A stretch of 64,000 nt of DNA from contig NZ_LMVB01000002.1 in NCBI RefSeq assembly GCF_001510645.1, positions 248,001 through 312,000 of the forward strand, in the 5' to 3' direction. Positions 49,939 to 58,996 of this stretch are shown here, in pieces. The notes beneath the pieces are model-generated. The model saw nothing but the letters and a program-made list of their open reading frames with translations, made no database searches and was not told the origin of the DNA. The position numbers and the translations under genes are program-made. The DNA comes from Paenibacillus sp. FJAT-29882 (GTDB lineage: Bacteria; Bacillota; Bacilli; Bacillales; DSM-1321). Numbering within the stretch: position 1 is the first letter of the stretch; every line of letters begins with the position of its first letter.

Positions 49939-50985
49939 TTATTCTTCATTCAAATTCATCTTCATAATATTTCGGAATTTTGAATCAGCCGTACGCTCTA
50001 ACTCAAAAGGTTCACCATCTAATATTGGATAATTATCTAAGAATTGATTTAGTTCTTCAATATCAGAACGATCGAGTTCGAAAGTAAATATGTGTGCATT
50101 TGACTCAACATGGCTGCTATTTCTAACTCCAATAATTGTGGCCCCAACACCTTGTCGACTTAAGATATATTTTGTAGCAACATGCGCGATGCTGACAGAA
50201 TGCTTTTTAGCGATTCTTTGTAACAATAACAACAATTCCTGATAGCTATCCCAACCCAAAGTCTCTTCAATCACCTGAAGATATTTAACATGTGAGCGTG
50301 TTTCGGGCTGTATAGATGGTTTGCCGATCCATTTTTCCGCTAACAACCCCCCTGATAATGTGCCGTAGCACAGCAGAGAAATTCCTTTACTTTTACAATA
50401 ATCTAATAATTCCTTTTCTGGACGTCTATCAAAAACTGAGTATTGATTTTGACAAGACACAATAGGGATACCGGCATCCACGATTTCGCTCAAATGCTTC
50501 GTATCAAAGTTTGTAACGGCAATATTACGTATTTTCCCTTTTTCTTTTAGTTTATTCAGATAGCCCGCTGTCTCGATACATCCGGGCACATTGTAATCCC
50601 ACCAATGAAACTGCACTAGATCTAATACATCTCGATTTTGCCGTTTAAGGCTTCTGTCAATTATTTTTTCAGTATATTTAAAATCGACTTCACTTAGTAA
50701 ATTGATATCAGGTACATACTTGGTATGAATTTGAATATCATTGGGTGAAATGGTACTTCCTTGCTTAAGTTGCTTTGAGAATTCACCTAGGAGTTCTTCA
50801 GTACCTGTATATATATCAGCACAATCAAATGTCGTAAATCCTTTTTCGACAAGCATATGGAAGGCCTTCATTATATCTTCCTTGTCTAAATTTGTTTTTA
50901 AGCTATGACCTTCCGATAGTTGCCAACACCCGTTGATCACTCTGCTGATCGTATAATCTTTTGCTAATTCGAATCGTTCTACCAT
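49939..50985 (-). CDS. Aldo/keto reductase
   Basis: A 348-residue aldo/keto reductase. Catalytic residues are visible in TTFDCADIYTGTEE (Asp, Tyr), IQIHTKYV (Lys) and LVQFHWWDY (His); VGATIIGVRNSSHVESN is the NADP-binding end. The proteins of this subgroup are commonly annotated only as putative oxidoreductases. The start codon overlaps the stop codon of the upstream TIGR04076-like gene by one base (TAATG), so the two are translationally coupled. The amino acid-sensing leader upstream suggests a substrate derived from an amino acid. Confidence 0.88.
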   Translation of the reverse strand: MVERFELAKDYTISRVINGCWQLSEGHSLKTNLDKEDIMKAFHMLVEKGFTTFDCADIYTGTEELLGEFSKQLKQGSTISPNDIQIHTKYVPDINLLSEVDFKYTEKIIDRSLKRQNRDVLDLVQFHWWDYNVPGCIETAGYLNKLKEKGKIRNIAVTNFDTKHLSEIVDAGIPIVSCQNQYSVFDRRPEKELLDYCKSKGISLLCYGTLSGGLLAEKWIGKPSIQPETRSHVKYLQVIEETLGWDSYQELLLLLQRIAKKHSVSIAHVATKYILSRQGVGATIIGVRNSSHVESNAHIFTFELDRSDIEELNQFLDNYPILDGEPFELERTADSKFRNIMKMNLNEE

Positions 50986-51335
50986 TATTTATTATCTCCT
51001 TTATATATAGGTATAGGCTCTGTTGTGCATTCAGCATGACTAAATTCTTGAGTTCCGATACGAGTTATTTTAAATCTAGCACCACAGTTTGGATCTGGGC
51101 AGGCAATTACACTATCAGACAACATCCAGTCATTAGTGTGTAAAACTCGTTGCTTTGCAGGCAGTAACGGCAAAATAGCGCTTAAGGCATACATTGAAAA
51201 TGAATTATTTTCTGGGAAGATAAGGTCTTCCCCTTTAACTAAGAAGTAGCCACCTTCCTTATGCTTGCAAACCATTGGTTTATCTGTACCTACTACTTCT
51301 ACTTTTAAGTTATATAGCATAAATTTATCATCCAT
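50985..51335 (-). CDS. TIGR04076-like small protein
   Basis: A 116-residue protein of unknown function that matches, from memory, proteins annotated TIGR04076: YNLKVEVVGTDKPMVCKHKEGGYFLVKGEDLIFP, SMYALSAILPLLPAKQR, DWMLSDSVIACPDPNCGARFKITRIG. Cysteines at about 21 and in CPDPNC could bind a metal. Such proteins often neighbour aldo/keto reductases, as here. The ATG at 51335 is used because AGGAGT lies 7 bases upstream; an ATG at 51356 in frame lacks a site. It is the first gene after the T-box leader. Confidence 0.7.
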   Translation of the reverse strand: MDDKFMLYNLKVEVVGTDKPMVCKHKEGGYFLVKGEDLIFPENNSFSMYALSAILPLLPAKQRVLHTNDWMLSDSVIACPDPNCGARFKITRIGTQEFSHAECTTEPIPIYKGDNK

Positions 51336-51499
51336 GACACGTACTCCTATCAACATTTATAATTAATAAACCTGCTACTTTCATTACTTTTTTCATTCTC
51401 CTTTTCTTCTTTATAATTCTGAGATTTCCTACTTTCATACATAACGAATAGGGTTTCTCCGCAACAATTATATCCTGCTTACTTATAGTTGTTTTGGCC

Positions 51500-51783
51500 C
51501 ATAAAATAATAAAAAACACCTATCCTTAAATAATAATTCAAGGACAAGTGTTAACTTGCGGTACCACCTTGTTTGATATGTATCATACATACCCTCTCTG
51601 CAGAGTGCTCACACAAACACCCTTAGCCCTATAACGCTGGCTATACGTCTAAGCTACTAAAAAATTTTTTCGCTTCGCCCTCTGAGGCCCACTTGCTGTT
51701 ACTGCATCTATCCGGCTTACACCATCCCGGATTCGCTGAGAGATCGTTTAACAGTTTAACTCCCTCGTCTTCGGTTTATAAAA
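51500..51783 (-). promoter_or_regulatory. T-box leader (tRNA-sensing riboswitch)
   Basis: The minus strand has the T-box core AAGGTGGTACCGCAAGTTAACACTTG (interrupted here only for length; 51571-51546), followed by a terminator CACTTGTCCTTGAA...TTTAAGGATAGGTG with TTTTTT. Upstream is a stem I with base GAGG/CCTC and helix CTGTTA/TAACAG enclosing the terminal loop GGGATGGTG. The specifier triplet cannot be fixed by eye: in TAACAGCAAGTGG the triplet AGC (Ser) fits spacing best, GCA (Ala) is possible. Confidence 0.9.
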
Positions 51784-51812
51784 ATGTTAGCATCATAGTT
51801 TTCCATTGTCAA
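51784..51812 (-). promoter_or_regulatory. Promoter of the T-box operon
   Basis: TTGACA (51812-51807), 17-base spacer, TAACAT (51789-51784), directly upstream of the T-box leader. Confidence 0.7.
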
Positions 51813-51904
51813 CAATATTCCTTATATTTAGATAACTTATCTATATTTCTATACTTCTATTTGGATCTGATCTTTAATTTCTACTATTCTATCAGCTTTC
51901 TCAG

Positions 51905-52030
51905 CTATTTTTTATCACGGGTTATTACTACAAAAGTCATACTGAATTTTCTATTTATATCTCTCATTACTTTATATATCATTTCAGTAGATTCGGAATC
52001 GAGAGTTCCTATATATAGTGCAATTACAGG
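51905..52030 (-). pseudogene. ABC ATPase C-terminal remnant (LolD/MacB-like)
   Basis: The last 39 codons of a minus-strand frame read ALYIGTLDSESTEMIYKVMR then DINRKFSMTFVVITRDKK. This matches the D-loop to switch-His region of LolD/FtsE/MacB-type ATPases (GNLDSESTEVVY..LMRDIN...TFIVVTHD), with His replaced by Arg. The upstream part of the frame is unrelated. Confidence 0.5.
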
Positions 52031-52096
52031 AGAACTTTTTATTCCAAGTATTACAACCATAACACCTAATAAAAACCCTTCAATTCCCTCAAAAAA

Positions 52097-52148
52097 TAAC
52101 CCTTGAAAATGATGTAAATACAGCATTTTCAAGGGTTATTTTTTACTT
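52097..52148. terminator. Strong bidirectional terminator
   Basis: AATAACCCTTGAAAAT...CATTTTCAAGGGTTATT perfect stem with AAAAAA before and TTTTTT after. Confidence 0.8.
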
Positions 52149-52494
52149 TTTTCACTAGCAGAGAGACCGTCTCCACGTGCGCGGAGTGTATGTGGCAACA
52201 CATGGGATACTGGTGAGTTAAACAATTTGAAGAAAAAAGTAACCCCCCTTACAGCCCGAAATGGTTATTAGGAAGAAGGTTACTCTAAATAATGTACAAA
52301 CATCGTGATACGTTTCAAGTTTTTCCTAAGTGCTAAGGATAGACTCGGACTGCCAATAGCACTAAAGAACCCCACCAAGTAGCCTTATAAATCTCGACAT
52401 AATTCTACATAACCCGAGTGGTGACAGGCACAGAGATTACATTTCAAACCAAATATCGTTTCAAAGCAAAAACAAAAATGATAAAGAATATCTA
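52149..52494. other. Intergenic region with methyltransferase-like tail remnant
   Basis: Minus strand 52210-52150 reads YPMCCHIHSAHVETVSLLVK, resembling the C-terminal HVETV tail of RlmCD/RlmD-type RNA methyltransferases; a sister fragment lies at 58848-58905. The rest of the region shows ACTCGGACTGCC near 52335, shared with 6160, and no gene. Confidence 0.4.
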
Positions 52495-53751
52495 TTAAGC
52501 AACATTATTTACATTCTTAATTCCATTATCGTCCTTCTTGTATTTAAAACTTACAGCAAAAATGATTGCAAGGACGAATGTGTATGCTGCAAAAACTAAC
52601 CAGATACTTTGCCAATCCTTCACTCCGTTAATCGTAAAATAATCCACCATTTTTCCACTAAGAACAGCGCCTAAATAGGTACCGATTCCGTTGACCATTG
52701 TCATAAATAAGCCTTGTGCACTTCCACGAATTCGACGATCCACTTCCTTTTCAACAAAAATAGATCCGGAAATATTAAAGAAGTCAAATGCAGCACCATA
52801 TACAATCATTGATAATAGCAATAAGATGACACCTACACTTGATGGGTCTCCATAGGCGAAAAGAATAAAGCGTAATGTCCACGCCACCATACTCAACAAC
52901 ATTACCGTCTTAATCCCAAATTTACGTAAGAAAAAAGGAATGGCAAGAATAAAGAACACTTCAGCAATTTGTCCCATTGATAATAAAATTGCTGGATATT
53001 TAACAACAAGACTATCTTTATAGTTAGCGATTGACGCAAAATCATGTAAAAATGGATCAGCAAATACAAGGTTAATTTGCAATGCAGCACCTAACAGCAT
53101 AGCAAAAATGAAAAAGATAGCCATTCTCTTTTGCTTAAATAATACGAAAGCATCTAGACCTAAAAGACTTACTAACGACTTATCCTTTTTGACATTTGAT
53201 GTTGGATTATCTGGCAGTGTAAATGAATAAAGTGCAAGTAAGAATGAAGCCCCCGCAGCCATGTAAAGCTGGATATTGCTTAGCTCAAATCCACCAAGAC
53301 TAATTATCCACATCGCAAGAATAAAACTAATTGTTCCAAAAACACGAACAGAAGGGAAGTCTTTCGTTGTATCAAGTCCTTCTTTTTCTAAGCAAAAATA
53401 TGAAATCGTATAAGATAAAGAAATCGTCGGCATGTAAACCATTGCGTTAAAAAGCATAGCCCAAAACATGAGATTAGGGTCTGAAATCCCTGCAGCTGAA
53501 AATAAGAAAATCGCTCCAAGGAAATGGCAAATTCCATATAATCTATTTGCTTTTATCCAACGATCTGCAATAATCCCTACAAGACTTGGCATTAGAAGAG
53601 AAGCAAGCCCTATTGAGCTATAAACACCTCCAACTTGTGTGCCGGTAAAATGCAAAGTATTGAACATATATGAGCCAAGTGTAACAAGCCAACATCCCCA
53701 AATAAAAAACTGAAGAGACATCATAATTTTAAGTCGTGATTTTATAGTCAT
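52495..53751 (-). CDS. Nucleoside:H+ symporter-type MFS transporter (NupG/XapB-like)
   Basis: A 418-residue 12-helix transporter of the nucleoside:proton symporter branch. The N-terminus MTIKSRLKIMMSLQFFIWGCWLVTLGSYM and LMPSLVGIIADRWIKANRLYGICHFLGAIFL are characteristic of NupG/XapB proteins; VYGAAFDFFNISGSIFVEKEVDRRIRGSAQGLFMTMVNGIGTYLGA is the conserved C-terminal half. It probably imports the nucleosides that the upstream nucleoside hydrolase cleaves. The ATG at 53751 is chosen because GGAGG is 6 bases upstream. It is second in the guanine-riboswitch operon, after a 337-base gap. Confidence 0.86.
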   Translation of the reverse strand: MTIKSRLKIMMSLQFFIWGCWLVTLGSYMFNTLHFTGTQVGGVYSSIGLASLLMPSLVGIIADRWIKANRLYGICHFLGAIFLFSAAGISDPNLMFWAMLFNAMVYMPTISLSYTISYFCLEKEGLDTTKDFPSVRVFGTISFILAMWIISLGGFELSNIQLYMAAGASFLLALYSFTLPDNPTSNVKKDKSLVSLLGLDAFVLFKQKRMAIFFIFAMLLGAALQINLVFADPFLHDFASIANYKDSLVVKYPAILLSMGQIAEVFFILAIPFFLRKFGIKTVMLLSMVAWTLRFILFAYGDPSSVGVILLLLSMIVYGAAFDFFNISGSIFVEKEVDRRIRGSAQGLFMTMVNGIGTYLGAVLSGKMVDYFTINGVKDWQSIWLVFAAYTFVLAIIFAVSFKYKKDDNGIKNVNNVA

Positions 53752-54088
53752 TTTTTCCTCCAACTATGCTTTTTGTGCTGAAACTAAATTTTCTAAACTC
53801 TTTTTTTAAATCTTGATATTAAATTAGAGCCATATATTTATTTTCTGAAAATTCCGGTAATTATATCTATGATATTGGTATTTGACTTACTCACACTATA
53901 ATTTTTTCTATAAAAAATACTATCAATTATATTGATCGTAATACATTAAGAACTTCTCTCTAAATGTACTACGATCAATGGTTCACAAACACGAATGTTC
54001 TTTAAGCTTTCAAGATAGTTATTAACTTTAACAAAGACTGTAATTTCATGTTAATTTACTATCTATTTCAAAATCTGTATGTTATAGA
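53752..54088. other. Gap between nucleoside hydrolase and transporter genes
   Basis: AT-rich with no gene. An inverted repeat ATTGATCGTA-x-TACATT...AATGTA-x-TACGATCAAT lies at 53935-53985. It has no T tract and may be a processing hairpin or an operator of a separate promoter for the transporter. Confidence 0.45.
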
Positions 54089-55024
54089 TTAAGCTTTTTT
54101 AGATAATTCGGTAATATAATCGAAGAAAGCATTAGAATTTACATCATAAACCACATTTACTGGGCGACCATTGTCTGTTTCTTCTGTACGCCCTTGACTC
54201 GGCCCATCTGCATGCACGATACTATTAATTCTTTTCACTTTTACAAGATCACTATTACCAACAAATGCTGTTGTTAAGACGTCCCATAAAAAATATGTTG
54301 AGTTTGTTGTAAAATGAACCAACGGCGGGCACATCGCATAACATTGGCCAATAAAATCAACACCAAGGTGTTTGCGTTCAGATGCCCAACGATTACGTAT
54401 ATCTACTGTAAGAGGTACCTGGCTAGTGCTTTCAAGCGCTACTAAATCAATTTCTATACTACTTTTCCATACTCGACCAGCTGCTTCAGGGTCCCAAAAC
54501 ACATTCCATTCCGCTGTCCCATCATGTTCGGGCTCTTCCACATTTCCTACATCACGAAATGTGCCGCCCATCCATACGAGTCGATCGATTTTTTCTTCAA
54601 TAGAAGGGTCTTCATCTAGTGCACGAGCAAGATCCGTAAGTGGACCGGTGAATAAAAGAGTAGTTTTTTCATCTGAAGCGTGAATTGCATCTATCATATG
54701 AAGATGTGCTGGTTTCTCCGCTACTGGTGTAACAATCTTTCCGGATTCATTTAATATTGGCAAGGCATCCACAAAGAAAGCGTGCAAACGCCAATCTTTA
54801 GGAAAAGGATTTTTTCCGCGAGAATTTGACTCTGCTACATCTAGACTTCCTTTTCCAAAGCGATCAATGATTTTCCGGCTTGCAAACATAGCTGGTTCTA
54901 AATAACAATCAGCTGGAATGACGGAAACACCAGTTAGTTCAATGTTATCCATTTGTAGTAATAAAAATAGAGAAACAAGATCATCTACACCGCCATCATG
55001 ATTAAAGTAAATCTTCTTTTTCAT
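54089..55024 (-). CDS. Nucleoside hydrolase (inosine-uridine preferring family)
   Basis: A 311-residue N-ribohydrolase that splits ribonucleosides into base and ribose. The calcium-binding aspartate cluster is NHDGGVDDLVSLFLLL at residues 8-23. Other family elements are TLLFTGPLTDLARALDEDP, VWMGGTFRDVGN, EWNVFWDPEAAGRVWKS and ITFVALE-like region. The C-terminal YFLWDVLTTAFVG region contains the Asp expected to complete the metal site. AAGGATTGAGAA lies before the ATG at 55024. Control by the guanine riboswitch means it is switched off when guanine is plentiful, consistent with nucleoside scavenging for purine. Confidence 0.9.
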   Translation of the reverse strand: MKKKIYFNHDGGVDDLVSLFLLLQMDNIELTGVSVIPADCYLEPAMFASRKIIDRFGKGSLDVAESNSRGKNPFPKDWRLHAFFVDALPILNESGKIVTPVAEKPAHLHMIDAIHASDEKTTLLFTGPLTDLARALDEDPSIEEKIDRLVWMGGTFRDVGNVEEPEHDGTAEWNVFWDPEAAGRVWKSSIEIDLVALESTSQVPLTVDIRNRWASERKHLGVDFIGQCYAMCPPLVHFTTNSTYFLWDVLTTAFVGNSDLVKVKRINSIVHADGPSQGRTEETDNGRPVNVVYDVNSNAFFDYITELSKKA

Positions 55025-55189
55025 TCTTTCTCAATCCTTCCAAATTGAATTTTTATTTTGCTTTACGAATTGATCCAACTGTTTTCCTAGCCCTGGAATG
55101 GGGCACACTTTATTACATATTAAGAGCGAACAAAATTTGCTTAGTATATCATTTCGCATAATAAAATCTAGAATTAAATATTACTTAAA

Positions 55190-55350
55190 CGATAAAAAAG
55201 CGCTCCGATATCTACCGGAGCGCTTGACTAGGGCATGAGTAAATAAGAAAGAGACTCCCTCTTTCAATTAAAACTCAGCTCGTAGTCAAGCCCTTTACGG
55301 CGGCTCGGTAGAAACTTTTGGGCCATATCCCCAATATTATACGACATAAT
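55190..55350 (-). promoter_or_regulatory. Guanine riboswitch with terminator
   Basis: Minus strand 55347-55279 reads TCGTATAATATTGGGGATAT, GGCCCAAAAGTTTCTACC, CCGTAAA and GACTACGA, the purine aptamer. The discriminating base in J3/1 is C (GAC-TACGA), which specifies guanine/hypoxanthine and not adenine. The terminator is AAGCGCTCCGGTAGATATCGGAGCGCTT with a T run at 55228-55193. Confidence 0.93.
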
Positions 55351-55370
55351 CCTACATTAAATTTATACTT

Positions 55371-55399
55371 ATCATAGCAACGATTTAAAGTCTCGTCAA
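55371..55399 (-). promoter_or_regulatory. Promoter of the guanine riboswitch operon
   Basis: TTGACG (55399-55394), 17-base spacer, TATGAT (55376-55371), about 25 bases upstream of the aptamer. Confidence 0.75.
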
Positions 55400-55572
55400 C
55401 AAATAAAAAACAACTGTTAATATTTTTAACAATTGTTTATATTTGTTTACTAATATAATATTACGTGTGTTGATTATCTGATTTCTACCAAAAAAATTGC
55501 ATTAAAAAGAGAGATTCTCATGTAAAATAGTAGTCACTTATACAGCTGACACAGCAATCTATTCACTTTATC

Positions 55573-56138
55573 TTATTTACCTGTTAATTTTGTAAATGTG
55601 GTACAGGTAGAGCCTGTACGATTTACCAACCAAACTCCTAAAAGTGCCAAAGTTATTCCTAACAATGTAATAGTAGTTAAATCCTCTTTTAAAAATAAAA
55701 ACCCTGACAGAGTACCAACTACGGATACTATTAGCAAAGAAATCGATGCTTTACTAGCTTCCATTTTAGAAAGAATATGAGACCAGATAACAAAAGCTAA
55801 TGCAGATGCCAAAACGCCAGAATATAAAAGGTATACTACAGCCAGACTCCAAGGTGACTGACCATGTTCAAAACTGATCGAATAAGTAAACATGCCAATA
55901 GCTCCCGCTCCCATTTGCCATGTAGTAAATTGAATAGTGTCACAGCCTTGCCATTTCTTTTGAAAATTAAACTGGAAAGCGCCCATGTTACCGCAGAGCT
56001 TAACGCAAGAATGGGTGCCCATATATTTCCTCCAAACTGAATATCCATTGCTAAAAACAACCTACATATTCCGATCAAGAGCCCAATTGCCTTACTAGCA
56101 GTCAATTTTTCTCCTGGAATGAAAGAATGAGCCATCAA
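55573..56138 (-). pseudogene. EamA/DMT transporter, N-terminally truncated and frameshifted
   Basis: The first frame reads MMAHSFIPGEKLTASKAIGL and NIWAPILALSSAVTWALSSLIFK, the start of the second EamA repeat. A frameshift near 55955 moves to FQKKWQGCDTIQFTTWQMGAGAIGMF and the rest of the repeat, ending at 55573. The first five helices are missing. About 185 codons remain of the usual 300. There is a complete DMT transporter at 28834-29736, but it is not a close copy. Confidence 0.75.
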
Positions 56139-56286
56139 TGAAAGACATATCGTTAATCAATTTTTATAGAAATGATCAACGATAACTAAGCAAGGGTTTT
56201 CCTCGTAAAAATGTTTTATGGTATGATAGTTAAACTGTTTATCTACCCTGTGACACATTTACATTCATCTAAGAAAAGAGGTATTT

Positions 56287-57477
56287 ATGCACGACACAAA
56301 ATTATCCAAGCGACATTGGTTACTCATCTTAACACTTACTTTATTAACATTTGTTCTCGGGACAAGCGAGTTTGTTATCATCGGGATCTTAACCGATATT
56401 TCCTCGAGTCTCCATATAACAAATGCAAAAGCAGGCACACTCGTTTCTGCGTTTGCGATTACGTTCGCCATTGCCACACCACTCGTGATGTCGACAACAA
56501 GCCATTTTCCAAAGCGTAAATGGATGTTGTTTTTGATAGGTTCGTTCATCATCCTGAATGCTTTGTGCGTGATTTCGACGAGTTACATCATGCTCCTTAC
56601 ACTTCGGATGATGACTGCGATTGTAACAGGCGTTTTAATTTCTCTTGCCATGATTGTTGCAAGTGAAACCATGCCGATTGCAAAACGTGGACTTGCTATA
56701 TCATTCGTTTTCGGTGGTTTTACTCTTGCAAACGTGATTGGAGTACCAATAGGCACTGTCATCGCTGAATGGTACAACTGGAATGCAACCTTCCTGTTAA
56801 CGACTTTTCTCGGTGGAATTGCGTTTTTGGCATCTTTCTTCATTTTGCCTACTATGCACAGTCCAGTTCGCAGTTCGATGCGTGATCAATTTTCTTTATT
56901 AACACACCCACGAATCTTAATGGCTTTTTTCATTCCATCTCTTGGATTTGGAGCGACGTATGCCGTTTATACGTATCTTGTTCCGATCCTAGAAGGAATG
57001 GAAGCACCAAGTAGTTCAATCAGTTTGATCTTGTTTGGTTACGGATTTATTTCTATTTTCAGCAACATACTCGCTGGTAAAATTGCCAGCTACAATGCTA
57101 TCGGACGCCTCCGGTTTGTTTTCCTCGTTCAAGCCATTGTTCTGATCAGTTTATATTGGACGACAAATAATTTTATCTTTGGATTGGTTAACATTGGTTT
57201 GATGTCATTAATGGCCATCCTCTTAACAACATCTACCCAGCTTTATTTGATAGACCTTGCCGGTATTTATCAACCAAAAGCTACAGGACTAGCTGCTTCA
57301 CTGATGCCAGTAGCAAGCAATGTCGGTATCGCCTTTGGTTCCGCATTAGGCGGAATTGTTTACCATCAAGGAAATTTGATGAGTGTGACATTGGTCGGTG
57401 GACTACTTGCTATTTTTGCAAGTCTTCTAACTTTCTTAAGTCATCGCTTAGACCAAAAACAACAAAAAGCAGCATAA
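56287..57477 (+). CDS. MFS efflux transporter, DHA1 family
   Basis: A 396-residue 12-helix DHA1 exporter of the same broad group as the ytbD-like protein at 11.3 kb but clearly distinct. Features are TLLTFVLGTSEFVIIGILTDISSSLHITNAKAGTLVSAF, the motif C region GFTLANVIGVPIGTVIAEWYNW, and SMRDQFSLLTHPRILMAFFIPSLGFGATYAVYTYL at mid-protein. The substrate is unknown. The ATG at 56287 follows AAGAAAAGAGG at 7 bases. A terminator follows the stop; no linked regulator is present. Confidence 0.86.
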   Translation: MHDTKLSKRHWLLILTLTLLTFVLGTSEFVIIGILTDISSSLHITNAKAGTLVSAFAITFAIATPLVMSTTSHFPKRKWMLFLIGSFIILNALCVISTSYIMLLTLRMMTAIVTGVLISLAMIVASETMPIAKRGLAISFVFGGFTLANVIGVPIGTVIAEWYNWNATFLLTTFLGGIAFLASFFILPTMHSPVRSSMRDQFSLLTHPRILMAFFIPSLGFGATYAVYTYLVPILEGMEAPSSSISLILFGYGFISIFSNILAGKIASYNAIGRLRFVFLVQAIVLISLYWTTNNFIFGLVNIGLMSLMAILLTTSTQLYLIDLAGIYQPKATGLAASLMPVASNVGIAFGSALGGIVYHQGNLMSVTLVGGLLAIFASLLTFLSHRLDQKQQKAA

Positions 57478-57518
57478 TATAAACGAGATTACAGTTAATC
57501 CTTCAAATAAAATGCAAG

Positions 57519-57566
57519 AAAGAAGTATCAAGAACGTTGAGTTGTTCTTTGATACTTCTTTTAAAT
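57519..57566 (+). terminator. Terminator of the MFS gene
   Basis: AAGAAGTATCAAGAAC...GTTCTTTGATACTTCTTTT hairpin ending in T run, 42 bases after the stop. Confidence 0.8.
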
Positions 57567-58029
57567 TAGGACTGGGTGCTTACCTCTAAAAATCAAACGG
57601 ACAATTGCAATAAAACTTATCAAGATTAATATTTCTGATTAAAGGAAATATTGATCTAAGAATCGAATTTTTGTTCTTTAAAATTACATTAAGAAACCTC
57701 ATTTACTTGTGGTATGGTTCAACTTAACATGACGTCTTTCATTCCGAGGTTCAATTATATCGAAGAAAATAATGATCTCCCATTTGTGCACTTTTAATTT
57801 GCAAATCCATACCCTAATATAGCTTACTATAATAGCAAACGTATAAAGCAAAAATTGGCGGGAATGAGCCCGGTTCAATACCGCATTCACACCAGCCAAT
57901 TAACTGCTTAATATAAATTCTAACTTTTTGGGGGCATATCAGTTTAACGTCCCACTTCGCTTGTACCTTGAATTGGGACACTTCTGCTGTTCCCCCGTCC
58001 CTTCATCAGGCAGCGTTACACACCAAAAT
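57567..58029. other. Intergenic region holding an IS3 scar
   Basis: AT-rich, with the IS3-family fragment at 57810-57942 as the only recognisable content. A GGGACA-type motif lies near 57972-57995. Confidence 0.4.
57810..57942 (+). mobile_element. IS3-family remnant: transposase C-terminus and end
   Basis: A plus-strand frame reads YYNSKRIKQKLAGMSPVQYR then IHTSQLTA and stops at about 57908, the typical OrfB C-terminus. It is followed by CTAACTTTTTGGGGGCATATCA, the usual form of an IS150-group right end. It differs from the remnant at 29739-29925, so it comes from a second element type. Confidence 0.8.
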
Positions 58030-58596
58030 TTAGACCCTTAACGAACCACGGAAACCTCTAGCAGCATAATAAGACTCTGCTCCATTGTGGTATACAAAGA
58101 CAGTGTCGTAGCGACGATCACAAAAGATGGCCCCACCGAGTTCTCTAATATTAGCAGGTGTTTTCACCCAGCTTGATGTTTTAGTATCGAAATTCCCAAG
58201 TTTCTGCAGCTCCCGGTACTGTTCTTCCATTAAAATCTCAATACCCATGTCAGCAGCCATATCAATAGCGTTGTTTTGTGGTTTGTGTGCTTTCCTTGAC
58301 TCTAGCGCTTCACGGTCGTAACAAACACTTCTGCGGCCTTTAGGACTTTCCGCTGAACAATCATAAAAAATGTATTCGCCCGCCTCTTTATCATGAACAA
58401 TAACATCTGGTTCACCACCGGTTATTTCCATTTCATTAAGCGACCACAGTTTTTCAGAATTAGTTTCTAGCTTCGCTTGTACTTTAGCCCAGTCAAGTCC
58501 TTTATGGCGATTTATGTTTTTCTCAAAACGTGCTTTCAATGTTTTAAGTATTTCTTCATGCTGTTCAGATGACAACTTCCTTTTTTCATTTTTCAT
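58030..58596 (-). CDS. DUF4256 domain protein
   Basis: A 188-residue soluble protein of the DUF4256 family, function unknown. Characteristic segments are LDWAKVQAKLETNSEKLWSLNEMEITGGEPDVI, YIFYDCSAESPKGRRSVCYDREALESRKAHKPQNNAIDMAADMGIEILMEEQYRELQ, SSWVKTPANIRELGGAIFCDRRYDTVFVYHNGAESYYAARGFRGSLRV. The length and ends match the family. GAGGAG is 8 bases before the ATG at 58596. It stands alone, between IS scars and repeats. Confidence 0.85.
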   Translation of the reverse strand: MKNEKRKLSSEQHEEILKTLKARFEKNINRHKGLDWAKVQAKLETNSEKLWSLNEMEITGGEPDVIVHDKEAGEYIFYDCSAESPKGRRSVCYDREALESRKAHKPQNNAIDMAADMGIEILMEEQYRELQKLGNFDTKTSSWVKTPANIRELGGAIFCDRRYDTVFVYHNGAESYYAARGFRGSLRV

Positions 58597-58612
58597 ATTA
58601 AATCTCCTCGTA

Positions 58613-58783
58613 TAATATGTTTAGCACTACTTTTTTAAAATTCCTTCATTGATCGTTTTCTTTTCTAACTTGTTCTTAAATATTTGCGTATTCAGTAAAC
58701 CTTTGCCTTGTTTAACTATTCTCGCATAAATCAACCCTACTAATCTATAATAAAAATGCTCTTTTCTGTTCCTCTGACGTAAA
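58613..58783 (-). repeat. Repeated coding-like segment, copy 1
   Basis: On the minus strand it encodes RNRKEHFYYRLVGLIYARIV and KQGKGLLNTQIFKNKLEKKT before a stop. A second copy with frame-disrupting changes is at 63600-63768. Both copies contain TTGTTCTTAAATATTTGCGT. The parent protein is unknown to me. Confidence 0.5.
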
Positions 58784-58847
58784 CACACGAAACTATCTGG
58801 TTAAATATCGCCTGTGATCCTTGATTTTTACTACTTATTTTCGTTCC

Positions 58848-58905
58848 AGCAGCGCAACTGTCTCAACGTGTCCAGAGTATATGTGGCAACACATGAGGTG
58901 CTGGT
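58848..58905 (-). pseudogene. RNA methyltransferase-like C-terminal tail remnant
   Basis: Minus-strand frame YQHLMCCHIYSGHVETVALL then ERK and stop, matching the HVETV(A/V)LL ending of RlmCD/RlmD-type methyltransferases; sister of the fragment at 52150-52210. Confidence 0.4.
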
Positions 58906-58996
58906 AAGTATTTAGAATCCTTCATTAAATATTGATTTTGATAAATTATGGATAATATCTCAATATTCTTCTTTAATACTTTTTCAGGGAGGTTCA

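Noticed and set aside
51693..52106. 137-codon open frame on the plus strand over the T-box leader
   Set aside because: It is antisense to the T-box RNA and lacks a start signal; the frame is an accident of AT-rich sequence.
55279..55347. Adenine specificity of the purine riboswitch
   Set aside because: The base before TACGA in GACTACGA is C; adenine aptamers have U at this position, so guanine is the better call.
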